A stretch of DNA of 64,000 nucleotides, from contig JAILLQ010000019.1 of the NCBI GenBank assembly GCA_024693045.1, forward strand, positions 1-64,000. The letters are read 5' to 3'. The stretch's first letter is position 1; each line of letters starts with the position of its first letter. Source of the stretch: Treponema sp. (GTDB lineage Bacteria > Spirochaetota > Spirochaetia > Treponematales > Treponemataceae). Positions 41,677-50,274 of the stretch are shown one piece after another. Made by a program: the position numbers and the translations under genes. The notes beneath the pieces were generated by a model that did no database searches, was not told the DNA's origin, and saw only the letters and a program-made list of their open reading frames with translations.

Positions 41677-42942
41677 TTAATAGCCCAGTTTCTTTAAATC
41701 TGAATAGCGTTCTTCGATTGTCTGAACTTTTTTACCAGGAATACCAGCAACAGATTCTTCAATAAATGGCAGTACAACCCTTTCTTTTATGTGTTCCCAG
41801 TTTTCTGGTTTTCTAGGATATACGCAGAATGTTCCTGCTTCAGGAATGTTAGAAAGTAAAGTTGTGTAATAAATTGGCAAAATATGTTCTGTTACGTCTC
41901 TTACAGTAGAAAAACCGCCGAAAAATCCAAAATCCCTGTTATCCGCTTTGATTTGGGTTTTACGCTCAAGGAATTTCTTCTGCATTTCAGAACTGAAAAA
42001 GGTTGAAATGAAATCTGAAGCTTCTGCTTGCTGTGAAGATTTTTTATATATTCCAAGCATTTTTATAGAATCATCCACAGGAATAAGATTTTCATATTCC
42101 AGCCAGCGGAAGTCAATTTTTTCCAGTTGTTCTGGTGTCATAGTGAATAAAGAATCACTTGTGGTGTATGCAAATAAAGTTCTGCCCCCAGTTACTTTTT
42201 TATCATCTGTTACAGAAAGGTACTTGTAGACAAAATCGCTTTCTGTTTGGGTACTTGTATTTTCTTCTGAAATCCATTGGTTCAGAAATGAAATTGATTT
42301 TTGCAACTGGTCCTGATCCCATGAAAATGATCCGTTTTTTTCTTCCCTGAAATTTGAACCTTTCACTTGAGTAACAGTGAACATGAAATTACTGCTGCTC
42401 TGAGGTGCAAAACCTATAGCCGTGTAGGCCCCTTTTTTATTTTTTGTATTAAATTCAGCCCCGGCATTTCTGAGCTGTTCCAGAGAAATAGTATAAGAGT
42501 TTTCAAGTTTAGAAGTGTTTTCCCGGGAAAAAATAATAGCAGGAAGATTGAATGAAACAGGTAAAAGATATTGCGAATGCTTTATTTTTCCTGCGTCCAG
42601 TAAGCTTTTGTAAAAAAAGTTTGATGAAATGTATTTTCTTTCAAAAAGGAAATCTACAGGTTCGAATGTTTTTTTTATGCGGGAATTTCGAAGCCAGTTT
42701 CCTATTATCAAATCCGGCTGAAGTTCATCTCTTACAGGAGGAATGCTGGCTGCAAGGTTATCCTTGTAGACAAGAACAACCTTTGTTTTGTGGTCGCGGT
42801 TGTAGATTTCAAGGAAAGGTGCCATTTCACTGCTGTCGGTCCATATAACCAGACGCTTTTCCTGGACTTTAGAATCACAGGAAACAAATAGTCCGAAAAG
42901 TATAAGGAGACTAAGAACTGACAGCAATGATTTTCTAAGCAC
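41677..42942 (-). CDS. Extracellular solute-binding lipoprotein
   Basis: A 421-residue lipoprotein with signal peptide and lipobox GLFVSC near residue 22. The mature part matches family 1 (sugar-type) ABC solute-binding proteins: KRLVIWTDSSEMAPFLEIYN at the start, PDLIIGNWL, and a C-terminal EMQKKFLER segment. No permease or ATPase gene is adjacent, so it is an orphan binding protein or uses components elsewhere. Its ATG lies 8 bases inside the end of the aminotransferase gene, so expression is probably coupled to that enzyme, an unusual pairing. Confidence 0.75.
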   Translation of the reverse strand: MLRKSLLSVLSLLILFGLFVSCDSKVQEKRLVIWTDSSEMAPFLEIYNRDHKTKVVLVYKDNLAASIPPVRDELQPDLIIGNWLRNSRIKKTFEPVDFLFERKYISSNFFYKSLLDAGKIKHSQYLLPVSFNLPAIIFSRENTSKLENSYTISLEQLRNAGAEFNTKNKKGAYTAIGFAPQSSSNFMFTVTQVKGSNFREEKNGSFSWDQDQLQKSISFLNQWISEENTSTQTESDFVYKYLSVTDDKKVTGGRTLFAYTTSDSLFTMTPEQLEKIDFRWLEYENLIPVDDSIKMLGIYKKSSQQAEASDFISTFFSSEMQKKFLERKTQIKADNRDFGFFGGFSTVRDVTEHILPIYYTTLLSNIPEAGTFCVYPRKPENWEHIKERVVLPFIEESVAGIPGKKVQTIEERYSDLKKLGY

Positions 42943-44233
42943 GCTTCATTTCCTCTGCTGTGTTATATATTTCTGTATAAACCTTTTCAATAAGGTTTTC
43001 TTCTATACTAGAGAATGCTACGCGGAGTGTGCATGAATCAATCTGAATTGTACCTATTCCTTTTTCATTCAAAAGTTTCTGGCGTAATTCTTCTGCGTTG
43101 ATTCCTACTGTGTGGAATGACATAAAGTAACCAGAGTTGAAAGGAAGAGCTTCAAGTCCAGAGCATTTGTGAGTATCAACAAATTTTCTTACAACCTTAT
43201 AGCGACCTTCAAGAACTTTTCTGAAAGCTTCTTTTTCAGCATCATTGTTTGGATCCTGGAAAGATTTGAGTATCAGGTTTTGTGAAGGAGTTGCAGCACA
43301 AGAAACTGAAGAACGGATAACGCCCATAAGTTTTTTTGTAAGAGCTTCATACTGTGAATCCGTAAAGCCTTTACATCCGAATGTAAGGAATCCGCAGCGA
43401 AGACCCCATGCGAAATCTTCTTTTGTTGGTCCGTCAGCTTTTACCGCAAGAATGTTTTCATGTAAATCTGCAATGTGGGCAAAAAGGCTTTCAGGCTCAA
43501 TGTCATCTTCATAGTTCAAACCGAAGTAAGCATCATCAGAAATCACCATGATTTTAGCACCGCTGTCTGCAGTTTCTTTAAGGATTCGGCAGAGTTCTTT
43601 TACTTCGCTCTTTGTAGGACTGTATCCAGATGGGTTCTGTGGAAAGTTCAAAATGAGACGAACGGAACTGTATTTTTTTGCTTCCTCTTTTACTGCTTTT
43701 TCAAGTGCAGCAATGTCGAATTTTCCATCTTTGAACATGTCAAACTGATGAAATTCACTTCCGCGTCGAGCTTCTGCGATAAGTACATAGTTATCCCAAC
43801 TTGGGTTTGGAGCAAGCATTGGTTTATCTGCGTCTACAAAAAGGTCCATAATGTATGAAAGACCTGCTGTAAGACCAGGAACAACAACTGGAAGAGATGT
43901 TTTTTTAGCTGCAAGAGAAGGATTCTTTTTAATCTGCTTCTGTTTCCATGCTTCGCGAATTGCAGGAATACCTGCTGTTGGAGCGTAAGCAACAAGTTCA
44001 CTAGAGGTCATTTCAGGAGCCCATTTCTGAACTGAAGGCAAAATAGCTGGTTTTCCGTTAATTACGGTTGTACCGATTGTGCCGTTTGCAACGCTTGCTT
44101 TTTGTTTTGCTTCGCCACCCTGAGAAATGATTCCTCGTGGGAAGTAAATTCGTTTTCCTAAATCAGAGAAGAGAGCTTCTGCTGATGTGTCTTTTAATAA
44201 ATCGTTTAATTCTTGTGCTAAAGGGTTCAACAT
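42935..44233 (-). CDS. PLP-dependent aminotransferase, class I/II
   Basis: A 432-residue fold-type I aminotransferase that moves an amino group between an amino acid and a 2-oxoacid. Visible are PTAGIPAIREAW (N-terminal helix region), LNFPQNPSGYSP with the cofactor-contact Asn, VISDDAYFGL with the PLP aspartate and tyrosine, and the lysine/arginine region PTKEDFAWGLRCGF, where the lysine should bind PLP. The substrate is not evident. ATG 44233 has no Shine-Dalgarno; the -10 box is ten bases upstream, so the message is probably leaderless. Confidence 0.82.
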   Translation of the reverse strand: MLNPLAQELNDLLKDTSAEALFSDLGKRIYFPRGIISQGGEAKQKASVANGTIGTTVINGKPAILPSVQKWAPEMTSSELVAYAPTAGIPAIREAWKQKQIKKNPSLAAKKTSLPVVVPGLTAGLSYIMDLFVDADKPMLAPNPSWDNYVLIAEARRGSEFHQFDMFKDGKFDIAALEKAVKEEAKKYSSVRLILNFPQNPSGYSPTKSEVKELCRILKETADSGAKIMVISDDAYFGLNYEDDIEPESLFAHIADLHENILAVKADGPTKEDFAWGLRCGFLTFGCKGFTDSQYEALTKKLMGVIRSSVSCAATPSQNLILKSFQDPNNDAEKEAFRKVLEGRYKVVRKFVDTHKCSGLEALPFNSGYFMSFHTVGINAEELRQKLLNEKGIGTIQIDSCTLRVAFSSIEENLIEKVYTEIYNTAEEMKRA

Positions 44234-44243
44234 GATAAATTGA

Positions 44244-44272
44244 ATTATTCTGAAATGACGATTTATTGTCAA
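44244..44272 (-). promoter_or_regulatory. Promoter adjacent to the aminotransferase start codon
   Basis: Minus strand consensus TTGACA (44267-44272) and AATAAT (44244-44249) are 17 bases apart. Ten bases separate the -10 from ATG 44233, which leaves a leader of at most a few bases. Confidence 0.65.
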
Positions 44273-44319
44273 TGAAATTACGCTTTTAATTGTATATTTA
44301 TGCAATTTCGGGATTAAAA

Positions 44320-45309
44320 ATGGAAAAAAATAACATAAACGAAGTTGAATTGGAAAATGTTCGCAGTCTAGTAGAAAAATGTCGCCAGGAAGCAAAGAAA
44401 CGCCTTATTGGCCAGGAAGAACTGGTTGAAGGAATTTTGATAGCCTTTGTTGCTGGCGGACACGTTTTGCTTGAAGGCGTTCCGGGTCTTGCAAAGACTT
44501 TGGCTGTAAAAACTTTTGCAGAAATTAGTGGTTTGGATTTTAAGCGTATCCAGTTTACACCTGATTTGCTGCCTGCTGATGTGAGCGGAACTTTGATTTA
44601 TGAACAGGCTAAAGGTTCCTTTAGTGTTCGTAAGGGACCAGTTTTTTCAAATGTGGTTCTTGCTGATGAAATCAACCGTGCTCCAGCAAAAGTTCAGTCA
44701 GCAATGCTGGAAGCGATGGAAGAAAAACAGGTAACAATCGGTGAAGATTCTTATAAATTGCCGGAACCTTTCTTCGTTCTTGCAACTCAGAACCCTATTG
44801 AACAGGAAGGTACCTATAATCTGCCAGAGGCTGAATTAGACCGCTTCCTCTTGAAACTTACTTTGTCATATCCATCTGCAGAAGATGAAATCAAGATTGT
44901 AAAAACCCAGGGGGCAGCTTCTAAGGTTCCTGTAAATCAGGTTCTGTCAGCAAAGGATTTGATTCGTTTTAGAGAATTGAATAATCAGATTGTTTGTGAT
45001 GATAAAATTGTAGAATACATAGTTCAGATTATTTCTGTTACAAGAAAGTCAGAAAAAAAGCAGTCTGAGCATGATATAACCCGTTACATTACTTTTGGGG
45101 CATCTCCTCGAGCAGGAATTGCTATTTTGCAGTGTGCAAAGGCAAAAGCTTTGCTGGCTGGTCGTTCTTTTGTTCTTCCTGAAGATGTAAAAGCTGTTGT
45201 TCCATTAGTATTAAGGCACAGAGTAGTTCTTTCGTATGAAGCTGCCGCCGACAGCATCAGTGCTGATGATATTATAGCAAAGATTTTGGATTTTATTCCG
45301 GTACCTTAG
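44320..45309 (+). CDS. MoxR-family AAA+ ATPase
   Basis: A 329-residue ATPase that heads the bat cluster and is thought to act as a chaperone-like motor on VWA-domain partners. Walker A is EGVPGLAKT, Walker B VVLADEINRAP, sensor 1 FVLATQNPIEQEG, with an arginine-finger region YNLPEAELDRF and the C-terminal lid ASPRAGIAIL. Start ATG 44320 is preferred over an upstream TTG at 44290. The TAG stop at 45307-45309 lies in the first stem arm of the repeat array that separates moxR from the DUF58 gene. Confidence 0.92.
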   Translation: MEKNNINEVELENVRSLVEKCRQEAKKRLIGQEELVEGILIAFVAGGHVLLEGVPGLAKTLAVKTFAEISGLDFKRIQFTPDLLPADVSGTLIYEQAKGSFSVRKGPVFSNVVLADEINRAPAKVQSAMLEAMEEKQVTIGEDSYKLPEPFFVLATQNPIEQEGTYNLPEAELDRFLLKLTLSYPSAEDEIKIVKTQGAASKVPVNQVLSAKDLIRFRELNNQIVCDDKIVEYIVQIISVTRKSEKKQSEHDITRYITFGASPRAGIAILQCAKAKALLAGRSFVLPEDVKAVVPLVLRHRVVLSYEAAADSISADDIIAKILDFIPVP

Positions 45310-45656
45310 AAGCGGAATAACCTCTTCTGAAAGAGCAAACTTGTTCTACGCTTCTAATCAGTTTTCTGACGAAAACTGAAGAACTTGTTCCAAGAGCCGA
45401 AATAACATCTTCTGAAAGAGCAAACTTGTTCTACGGCTCTAATCAGTTTTCTGGAGAAAACTGAAGAACTTGTTCTGGGGAGAGGAATAACATCTTCTGA
45501 AAGAGCAAACTTGTTCTACGCTTCTAATCAGTTTTCTAGAGAAAACTGAAGAACTTGTTCTGGGAGCTTAGAGCCGGAATATCAGTTCTGAAGTAGCAAA
45601 CTTGTTCTACGGCTCTAATCAGTTTCCTGACGAAAACTGAAGAACTTGTTCTGTAA
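45308..45656. repeat. Array of four structured ~87-bp tandem repeats
   Basis: Four units begin near 45308, 45393, 45480 and 45570, each 85-90 bp and highly similar, filling most of the 393-bp gap between moxR and the DUF58 gene. Each unit has: an outer stem AGAAGC...GCTTCT (unit 1) that becomes AGAGCC...GGCTCT in units 2 and 4 (compensatory change) and AGAGG...CTTCT in unit 3; an inner stem AGAGCA...TGTTCT; a hairpin CAGTTTTC-4 nt-GAAAACTG; and a palindrome AGAACTTGTTCT (or close variant). The unit length is not a multiple of three and no frame is open. The remaining 46 bases (45657-45702) hold only a weak AGGT ribosome-binding site. Confidence 0.88.
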
Positions 45657-45702
45657 GAGGGACTAGGGGTTTGGGTAATAATAAAAGTGATAGGTAGTTT
45701 AT

Positions 45703-46620
45703 ATGCAGCATCTTATTGCAGGTTCTAGAGATTCTCTTTCTCAAAAGGCAAGTTATTTGCGCGTTTGTGCAAGACATCTGGCGGATTCAATGAAATCGGG
45801 CGGATTTCGTTCGCTTTATCATGGCCAGGGAATTGAATTTGCTGGAGTACGCGAATATTTGCGTGGAGATGATGTAAGGTCAATAGACTGGAATGTAACC
45901 GCACGAATGGGAAAACCCTATGTCAAAATGTTTGAAGAAGACCAGGAACTACAGATTTTTTTGATTGTGGACAGGTCTTCTTCTATGTTTATAGGTTCAA
46001 AAGGACGTGTAAAATACGAAACAGCAGCAGAAGTAGCCGCTCTTTTAACACTGGCAGCGGAACAGAACGACAGTCCTGTTGGAGCAGTTTTCTTTGATGG
46101 TAAAATACATTTTTCCTCAAAACCAGAAGCTGGTCGAAGTCAGTCTATGCATCTTCTAACAAAACTAGACGAAGTAGAGCATATAGAAAGGGGTTCTGTA
46201 ATGGGAAATGCCCTAAGTGGAGCCGCTAAGATACTTCGACACCATTCTCTTGTATTTATTCTTTCTGATTTTAGAAGCAGCGGTTGGGAAGAGCCATTTA
46301 AAATTCTTTCACAAAAAAATGATGTTGTTGCTGTTCAAGTAACAGATTCAACCGACTGGGAACTTCCTGCAATGGGTACAGTTCCTTTTGTAGACAGCGA
46401 AAGTGGTAAACGGCTGGTACTTCCAACACTTTCTTCTATATTTAAGTCTGCCTGGAGAGATGATTACAGGAAAAGAAGTTCAAAATTAGAAAATTATTGT
46501 ATCCGACATGGAGCCCGCTATTTTTCTATTTCTACTGAAGAAGATGCAGTAAGAAAATTAACTGATTTTTTTGCCTCTCGTTTTAAATATTCTTCGCCTG
46601 TAAGAGGTGCTGGAAAATGA
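45703..46620 (+). CDS. DUF58 VWA-like protein
   Basis: A 305-residue protein of the DUF58 family usually found with MoxR. It has the family signature RGDDVRSIDWNVTARMGKPY and a VWA-like domain with the metal-ion-dependent adhesion site DRSSSM (DxSxS), so it probably binds a divalent metal and mediates protein interactions. There is no signal peptide or TM, so it is cytoplasmic. The start codon has only AGGT nine bases upstream, and the gene is set off from moxR by the repeat array. Its stop overlaps the next start by 4 bases. Confidence 0.88.
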   Translation: MQHLIAGSRDSLSQKASYLRVCARHLADSMKSGGFRSLYHGQGIEFAGVREYLRGDDVRSIDWNVTARMGKPYVKMFEEDQELQIFLIVDRSSSMFIGSKGRVKYETAAEVAALLTLAAEQNDSPVGAVFFDGKIHFSSKPEAGRSQSMHLLTKLDEVEHIERGSVMGNALSGAAKILRHHSLVFILSDFRSSGWEEPFKILSQKNDVVAVQVTDSTDWELPAMGTVPFVDSESGKRLVLPTLSSIFKSAWRDDYRKRSSKLENYCIRHGARYFSISTEEDAVRKLTDFFASRFKYSSPVRGAGK

Positions 46621-47600
46621 AAAAAATTATTTTTCTTCTGTTTTTTATTTCTTTTTCTCTTTCTGCCTTTGCTCAGTCTGAAGTACAACAGTTGGTTATG
46701 CCAAAAAGGCTTTATGTAGGGGATATTGCTGATCTTCATTATACCTTTCGCTCCGGGGTTGATTTTTTCCCAGATGAAGAACTTCTTGTAGAAAAAAAAC
46801 TTAACTCCGACAAGTTTAATTTTTCTGTTGATAACAAAAATTTTACCATATTAAATGCTGTTTTGCAGAGAAACGGTCCTCTCTATACGGTTATTATAAC
46901 TTTTATACCATGGAAAACAGGTCCATTAGATCTTCCGGCTTTTGATTTGTACTCCCTTGTCTTTGGAAATGGAAATGTTGTATTTGAAATTGATCCTGAA
47001 ATAATTGAAATCAGTTCTATTTTATCAGACGATGATACTTCTTTAAGACCATTTGCCTCACCTTTGCTTTTCCCAGGAACAATCTATTTTGTTTATGCAT
47101 CAGTAGTATTATTACTTGCCCTTTTGATTTTTGCAGTTCATTTTGCAATTCGCTGGCAGGATTTTTCCGATAAAATAAAGGCTCATCGAACTATTCGGCG
47201 CTATGTAAAAAGTTCAAGAAAAGCTTTACGACAGTTGAAAAAGCTTGAAAAGAATTCTTCAAAATTAAATGACATTGCCTTTTGTTCTGCTATTCAAAAA
47301 ATCTTCCGCGAATATCTTACTGTTCGTTTAGGTATAAACTTTTTTTCATTATCTACAAATCAGTTTGCTGAAGCTTTTTATCGGGCTACAAGTGGAATTC
47401 TTGATGGATTTGTAATTGATAATCTCGAAGCAATTGTAGAAATCTTTATCCGCATGGATTATATACGTTTTGCTAGAAATTCTGTTGAATCAAAAAAACT
47501 CCCTGAAGAAAACTATGCGGCTTCTCTAAAAGAAGGTGAACGCCAGGAAAAAATAGATACTTCTCGGGCAATAATCAGATTATTTGAGAGGGGAAGATAA
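46617..47600 (+). CDS. Bat-operon membrane protein of unknown function
   Basis: A 327-residue protein with a signal peptide (1-19), a periplasmic beta-rich domain of about 130 residues, a single TM helix near 165-185 (IYFVYASVVLLLALLIFAVH), and a basic helical cytoplasmic tail. The position between DUF58 and BatA is usually held by a membrane component in spirochete bat clusters, and the periplasmic part followed by TM recalls a short BatD-like protein, but I cannot identify a family. Start and stop overlap both neighbours (ATGA and TAATG). Confidence 0.7.
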   Translation: MKKIIFLLFFISFSLSAFAQSEVQQLVMPKRLYVGDIADLHYTFRSGVDFFPDEELLVEKKLNSDKFNFSVDNKNFTILNAVLQRNGPLYTVIITFIPWKTGPLDLPAFDLYSLVFGNGNVVFEIDPEIIEISSILSDDDTSLRPFASPLLFPGTIYFVYASVVLLLALLIFAVHFAIRWQDFSDKIKAHRTIRRYVKSSRKALRQLKKLEKNSSKLNDIAFCSAIQKIFREYLTVRLGINFFSLSTNQFAEAFYRATSGILDGFVIDNLEAIVEIFIRMDYIRFARNSVESKKLPEENYAASLKEGERQEKIDTSRAIIRLFERGR

Positions 47601-48601
47601 TGCCAGATTTTCATAATCCTGCAGCCTTTTTACTTTTACTTTTTATCCCAGTTCTTTATCTGCTTAGAAAAAGTGGTTTTTTTTCTAGAATGGCTTTTCT
47701 TGTAACAATTTCTGATTGGAATGGAAAGACTTTTTCATGGAAAAAAAAGACAAGAAATTTTGCTTCAATGCTTTCCAGGATATCTGCAGTACTAGCTTTT
47801 TTCTTTGCAGTACTTGCCCTCGCAGATCCAGTACTTTACCGGCAGGAACGCATTTATACTTCCCGCGGTACGGATGTTATGTTTGTAATTGATGTTAGTC
47901 CTTCTATGGCTGCAAAAGATATAGGAGCTGTAACTCGCCTTGATGTTGCAAAAAAAGCTGTTATTGATTTGGTAAACGATAATCCTGGAGCTTCTTTTGG
48001 TGTTGTAGCAATGGGAGAGGAAGCTTCGATTGTAATTCCTCCGACTGTAGATAAAAGTATTTTTATGGAACGCCTTAAAAATATTAAACTAGGTTATTTA
48101 GGAAACGGTACTGCTATTGGAACAGGTCTTTCAACTGCAGTTTTTCATATGGTAAGTTCTGCCGCGCCAAAAAAATGCATAGTTCTGATAACTGACGGTG
48201 AAAACAATGCCGGTTCAATTCATCCTGAAACAGCTGCAGAGCTGGCCTATAAAAATAACATCACTGTTTACACTCTAGGGGTAGGAACTGACGGAACTGT
48301 TCCAATTGAATATGTAGATCCTATTTCTGGAAAATCTTATTCAGGTTTTCTTAATTCTACTTTTGACATTTCTGCTCTCAGGTCTATTTCTCAAATTGGC
48401 GGTGGAAGATTTTTTGAAATTCAATCTACCGGTGATTTTTCTTTAGCTCTTTCTGTTATCATAAAAAATCAGGGAGTTGTTCAAACCTATCATTCAAAAA
48501 CTGTTAATTACGAATTCTACGATACACTGATTCTTATTGCAGGCATTCTTTTTGCCTTCAGTTGGTTTATTCGAAGCCTTTGTTTACAGGAGTTTATCTA
48601 A
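47600..48601 (+). CDS. batA: BatA-type VWA membrane protein
   Basis: A 333-residue aerotolerance-type protein. Two N-terminal TM segments (about 5-20 and 55-75) are followed by a periplasm-facing VWA domain with an intact MIDAS: FVIDVSPSM (DxSxS), the threonine in GNGTAIGTGL and the aspartate in LITDGENN; a last TM helix is near the C terminus (TLILIAGILFAFSWF). Such proteins assemble with BatB and MoxR in an envelope complex. Stop and next start overlap as TAATG. Confidence 0.88.
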   Translation: MPDFHNPAAFLLLLFIPVLYLLRKSGFFSRMAFLVTISDWNGKTFSWKKKTRNFASMLSRISAVLAFFFAVLALADPVLYRQERIYTSRGTDVMFVIDVSPSMAAKDIGAVTRLDVAKKAVIDLVNDNPGASFGVVAMGEEASIVIPPTVDKSIFMERLKNIKLGYLGNGTAIGTGLSTAVFHMVSSAAPKKCIVLITDGENNAGSIHPETAAELAYKNNITVYTLGVGTDGTVPIEYVDPISGKSYSGFLNSTFDISALRSISQIGGGRFFEIQSTGDFSLALSVIIKNQGVVQTYHSKTVNYEFYDTLILIAGILFAFSWFIRSLCLQEFI

Positions 48602-50274
48602 TGAATTTTACTTGTCAGCGCCCAGAAGCTTTGTATGGTCTTTTGCTTTTAATACCTGCTTCGATATTTGCAATTATTAAGTACATGAAAGTAATCGAAT
48701 CTTATAACAAGATTACTATAAAGGAAGAAGATTCCATAGAAGCAAAAAGAATAAAGCGTTTCCCGATAACAATTGCCCTAAAAAGTGTTTGCATGATGCT
48801 TTTCTGGGTAATGCTTGTTTTGGCCTATGCTGGTTTTTCATGGGGAACTTATCTTGAACCTGTTCAAAAGAGCGGAAAAGCGGTTTCTTTAGTTTTTGAT
48901 ATTTCTTACAGTATGCAGGCAGAAGACGCTCCTGGAGGAATTTCCAGACTTGAAGCCGCTAAAAAATACGCTTCTATGCTCATTTCTCACATGGATAGAA
49001 CGGCAATCTCTGTTGTAGTCGCAAAAGGTGACGGGGTTGTTCTTGTTCCACTTACAGAAGATCGATCGGTTGTCGATACCCTTTTGGATTCTCTTTCACC
49101 TCAATTGATGAGTTCTGTAGGTACAAGTCTCGGAAAAGGATTAAAAGCCGCATTAAAATCTTTTCCTGCTAATTCAAGTCAGGCTAATACAATCTGGTTT
49201 TTTACAGACGGAGATGAAACGGATGGTCTTTTAGAAAGTGCCCTTTCAGAATGTATTAAAAGCGGTGTATCAGTTTTTTTAATAGGTTTTGGGAGTGAAA
49301 GAGAAAGCAAAATCATTTCTGGAGATGGTAAAACTCCCGTTATGACAGCTCTCCGTCTGGAAAATTTAAAGAAGGCTTGTGCCTCTGTTATGAAGAAGAA
49401 TGCTGCAAGTCATATTTCTGATTTGCAGGTTTCTTATATTGATGCAACAGAACCTGGTTCAGCCTTGGAACTTTTGGAATCTATAAAAAAGAAAACAGAA
49501 AATACAAATATTTATTCAGATGCAGATGAAAAAAACGACGAATTTTTTGTTACTTATGAATTAAAACCTGTTCAGCGTTACAAAATATTTTTAGGAATTG
49601 GAATATTTTTCCTGGCTTTAGGTTTTATCATAAGCGAACTGAATCCCGATGGAATTGCTTCTCGTCTTCATAAACATTCAACTGTTTCAATTATTTTTCT
49701 GCTCCTAATGCTGACTTCCTGCAAAGAAAGAGTGTCCGGGGCTGGAACAATTCTTCAGAGCACATGGAACTGGTATCAGCAGAGATACAATGACTCTGTT
49801 GCAGGCTTTTTTCAAACTGCTTATGAAGCCGACTTAATTGGCGACGAACTCTTGGAACAGTATGCAGTTTATGATTTGGCTGTAACCTATCTTTCTCAAA
49901 ATGAAAATGATGCTGCTTTAGAGCGTTTTGCTCAGATTGTTGACAATGCGGATTCTTCTGTAAAATATGCCACACTTTATAACTGTGGTATTATCGCTTA
50001 CAGAAAGGGAGATTTTGAAAGTGCCGCCCACTATTTTAGAGAAGCGATGAAAATAGACGGTTCAAAGATAAATGCAAAAATCAATCTGGAACTTTCTTTG
50101 AAAAACTCCGAAAAAGAAGCCCGTGCAAAGGAAAACGGTATTTCTCAAGTAAGTGAAACGAATGATTCGGATACGCTGGAAAAGGCAATTTTTGAACGAA
50201 TTAGGGAGTATGATAAAAGACAATGGAAAAACAGCGAAAAAACAGAAAAATCAACTTCAACAATGGATTACTAA
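48601..50274 (+). CDS. batB: BatB-type VWA protein fused to BatC-like TPR lipoprotein segment
   Basis: A 557-residue protein. Residues 1-330: two TM segments and a VWA domain with intact MIDAS (FDISYSM; VGTSLGKGL; FFTDGDETDG), as in BatB. After TM at about 325-345 and a second hydrophobic stretch, an internal lipobox-like LLMLTSC ends at Cys374. From there on the sequence is a TPR region (for example AVTYLSQNENDAALERFAQI and YRKGDFESAAHYFREAMKI), equivalent to the separate lipoprotein/TPR gene BatC of other species. The start is ATG 48601, overlapping the batA stop by one base. A 52-base overlap with the next gene couples them. Confidence 0.82.
   Translation: MNFTCQRPEALYGLLLLIPASIFAIIKYMKVIESYNKITIKEEDSIEAKRIKRFPITIALKSVCMMLFWVMLVLAYAGFSWGTYLEPVQKSGKAVSLVFDISYSMQAEDAPGGISRLEAAKKYASMLISHMDRTAISVVVAKGDGVVLVPLTEDRSVVDTLLDSLSPQLMSSVGTSLGKGLKAALKSFPANSSQANTIWFFTDGDETDGLLESALSECIKSGVSVFLIGFGSERESKIISGDGKTPVMTALRLENLKKACASVMKKNAASHISDLQVSYIDATEPGSALELLESIKKKTENTNIYSDADEKNDEFFVTYELKPVQRYKIFLGIGIFFLALGFIISELNPDGIASRLHKHSTVSIIFLLLMLTSCKERVSGAGTILQSTWNWYQQRYNDSVAGFFQTAYEADLIGDELLEQYAVYDLAVTYLSQNENDAALERFAQIVDNADSSVKYATLYNCGIIAYRKGDFESAAHYFREAMKIDGSKINAKINLELSLKNSEKEARAKENGISQVSETNDSDTLEKAIFERIREYDKRQWKNSEKTEKSTSTMDY

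Noticed and set aside
45308-45656. CRISPR array reading of the four repeats
   Set aside because: Units are 85-90 bp and contiguous with no unique spacers of even length, and no cas gene is in the window.
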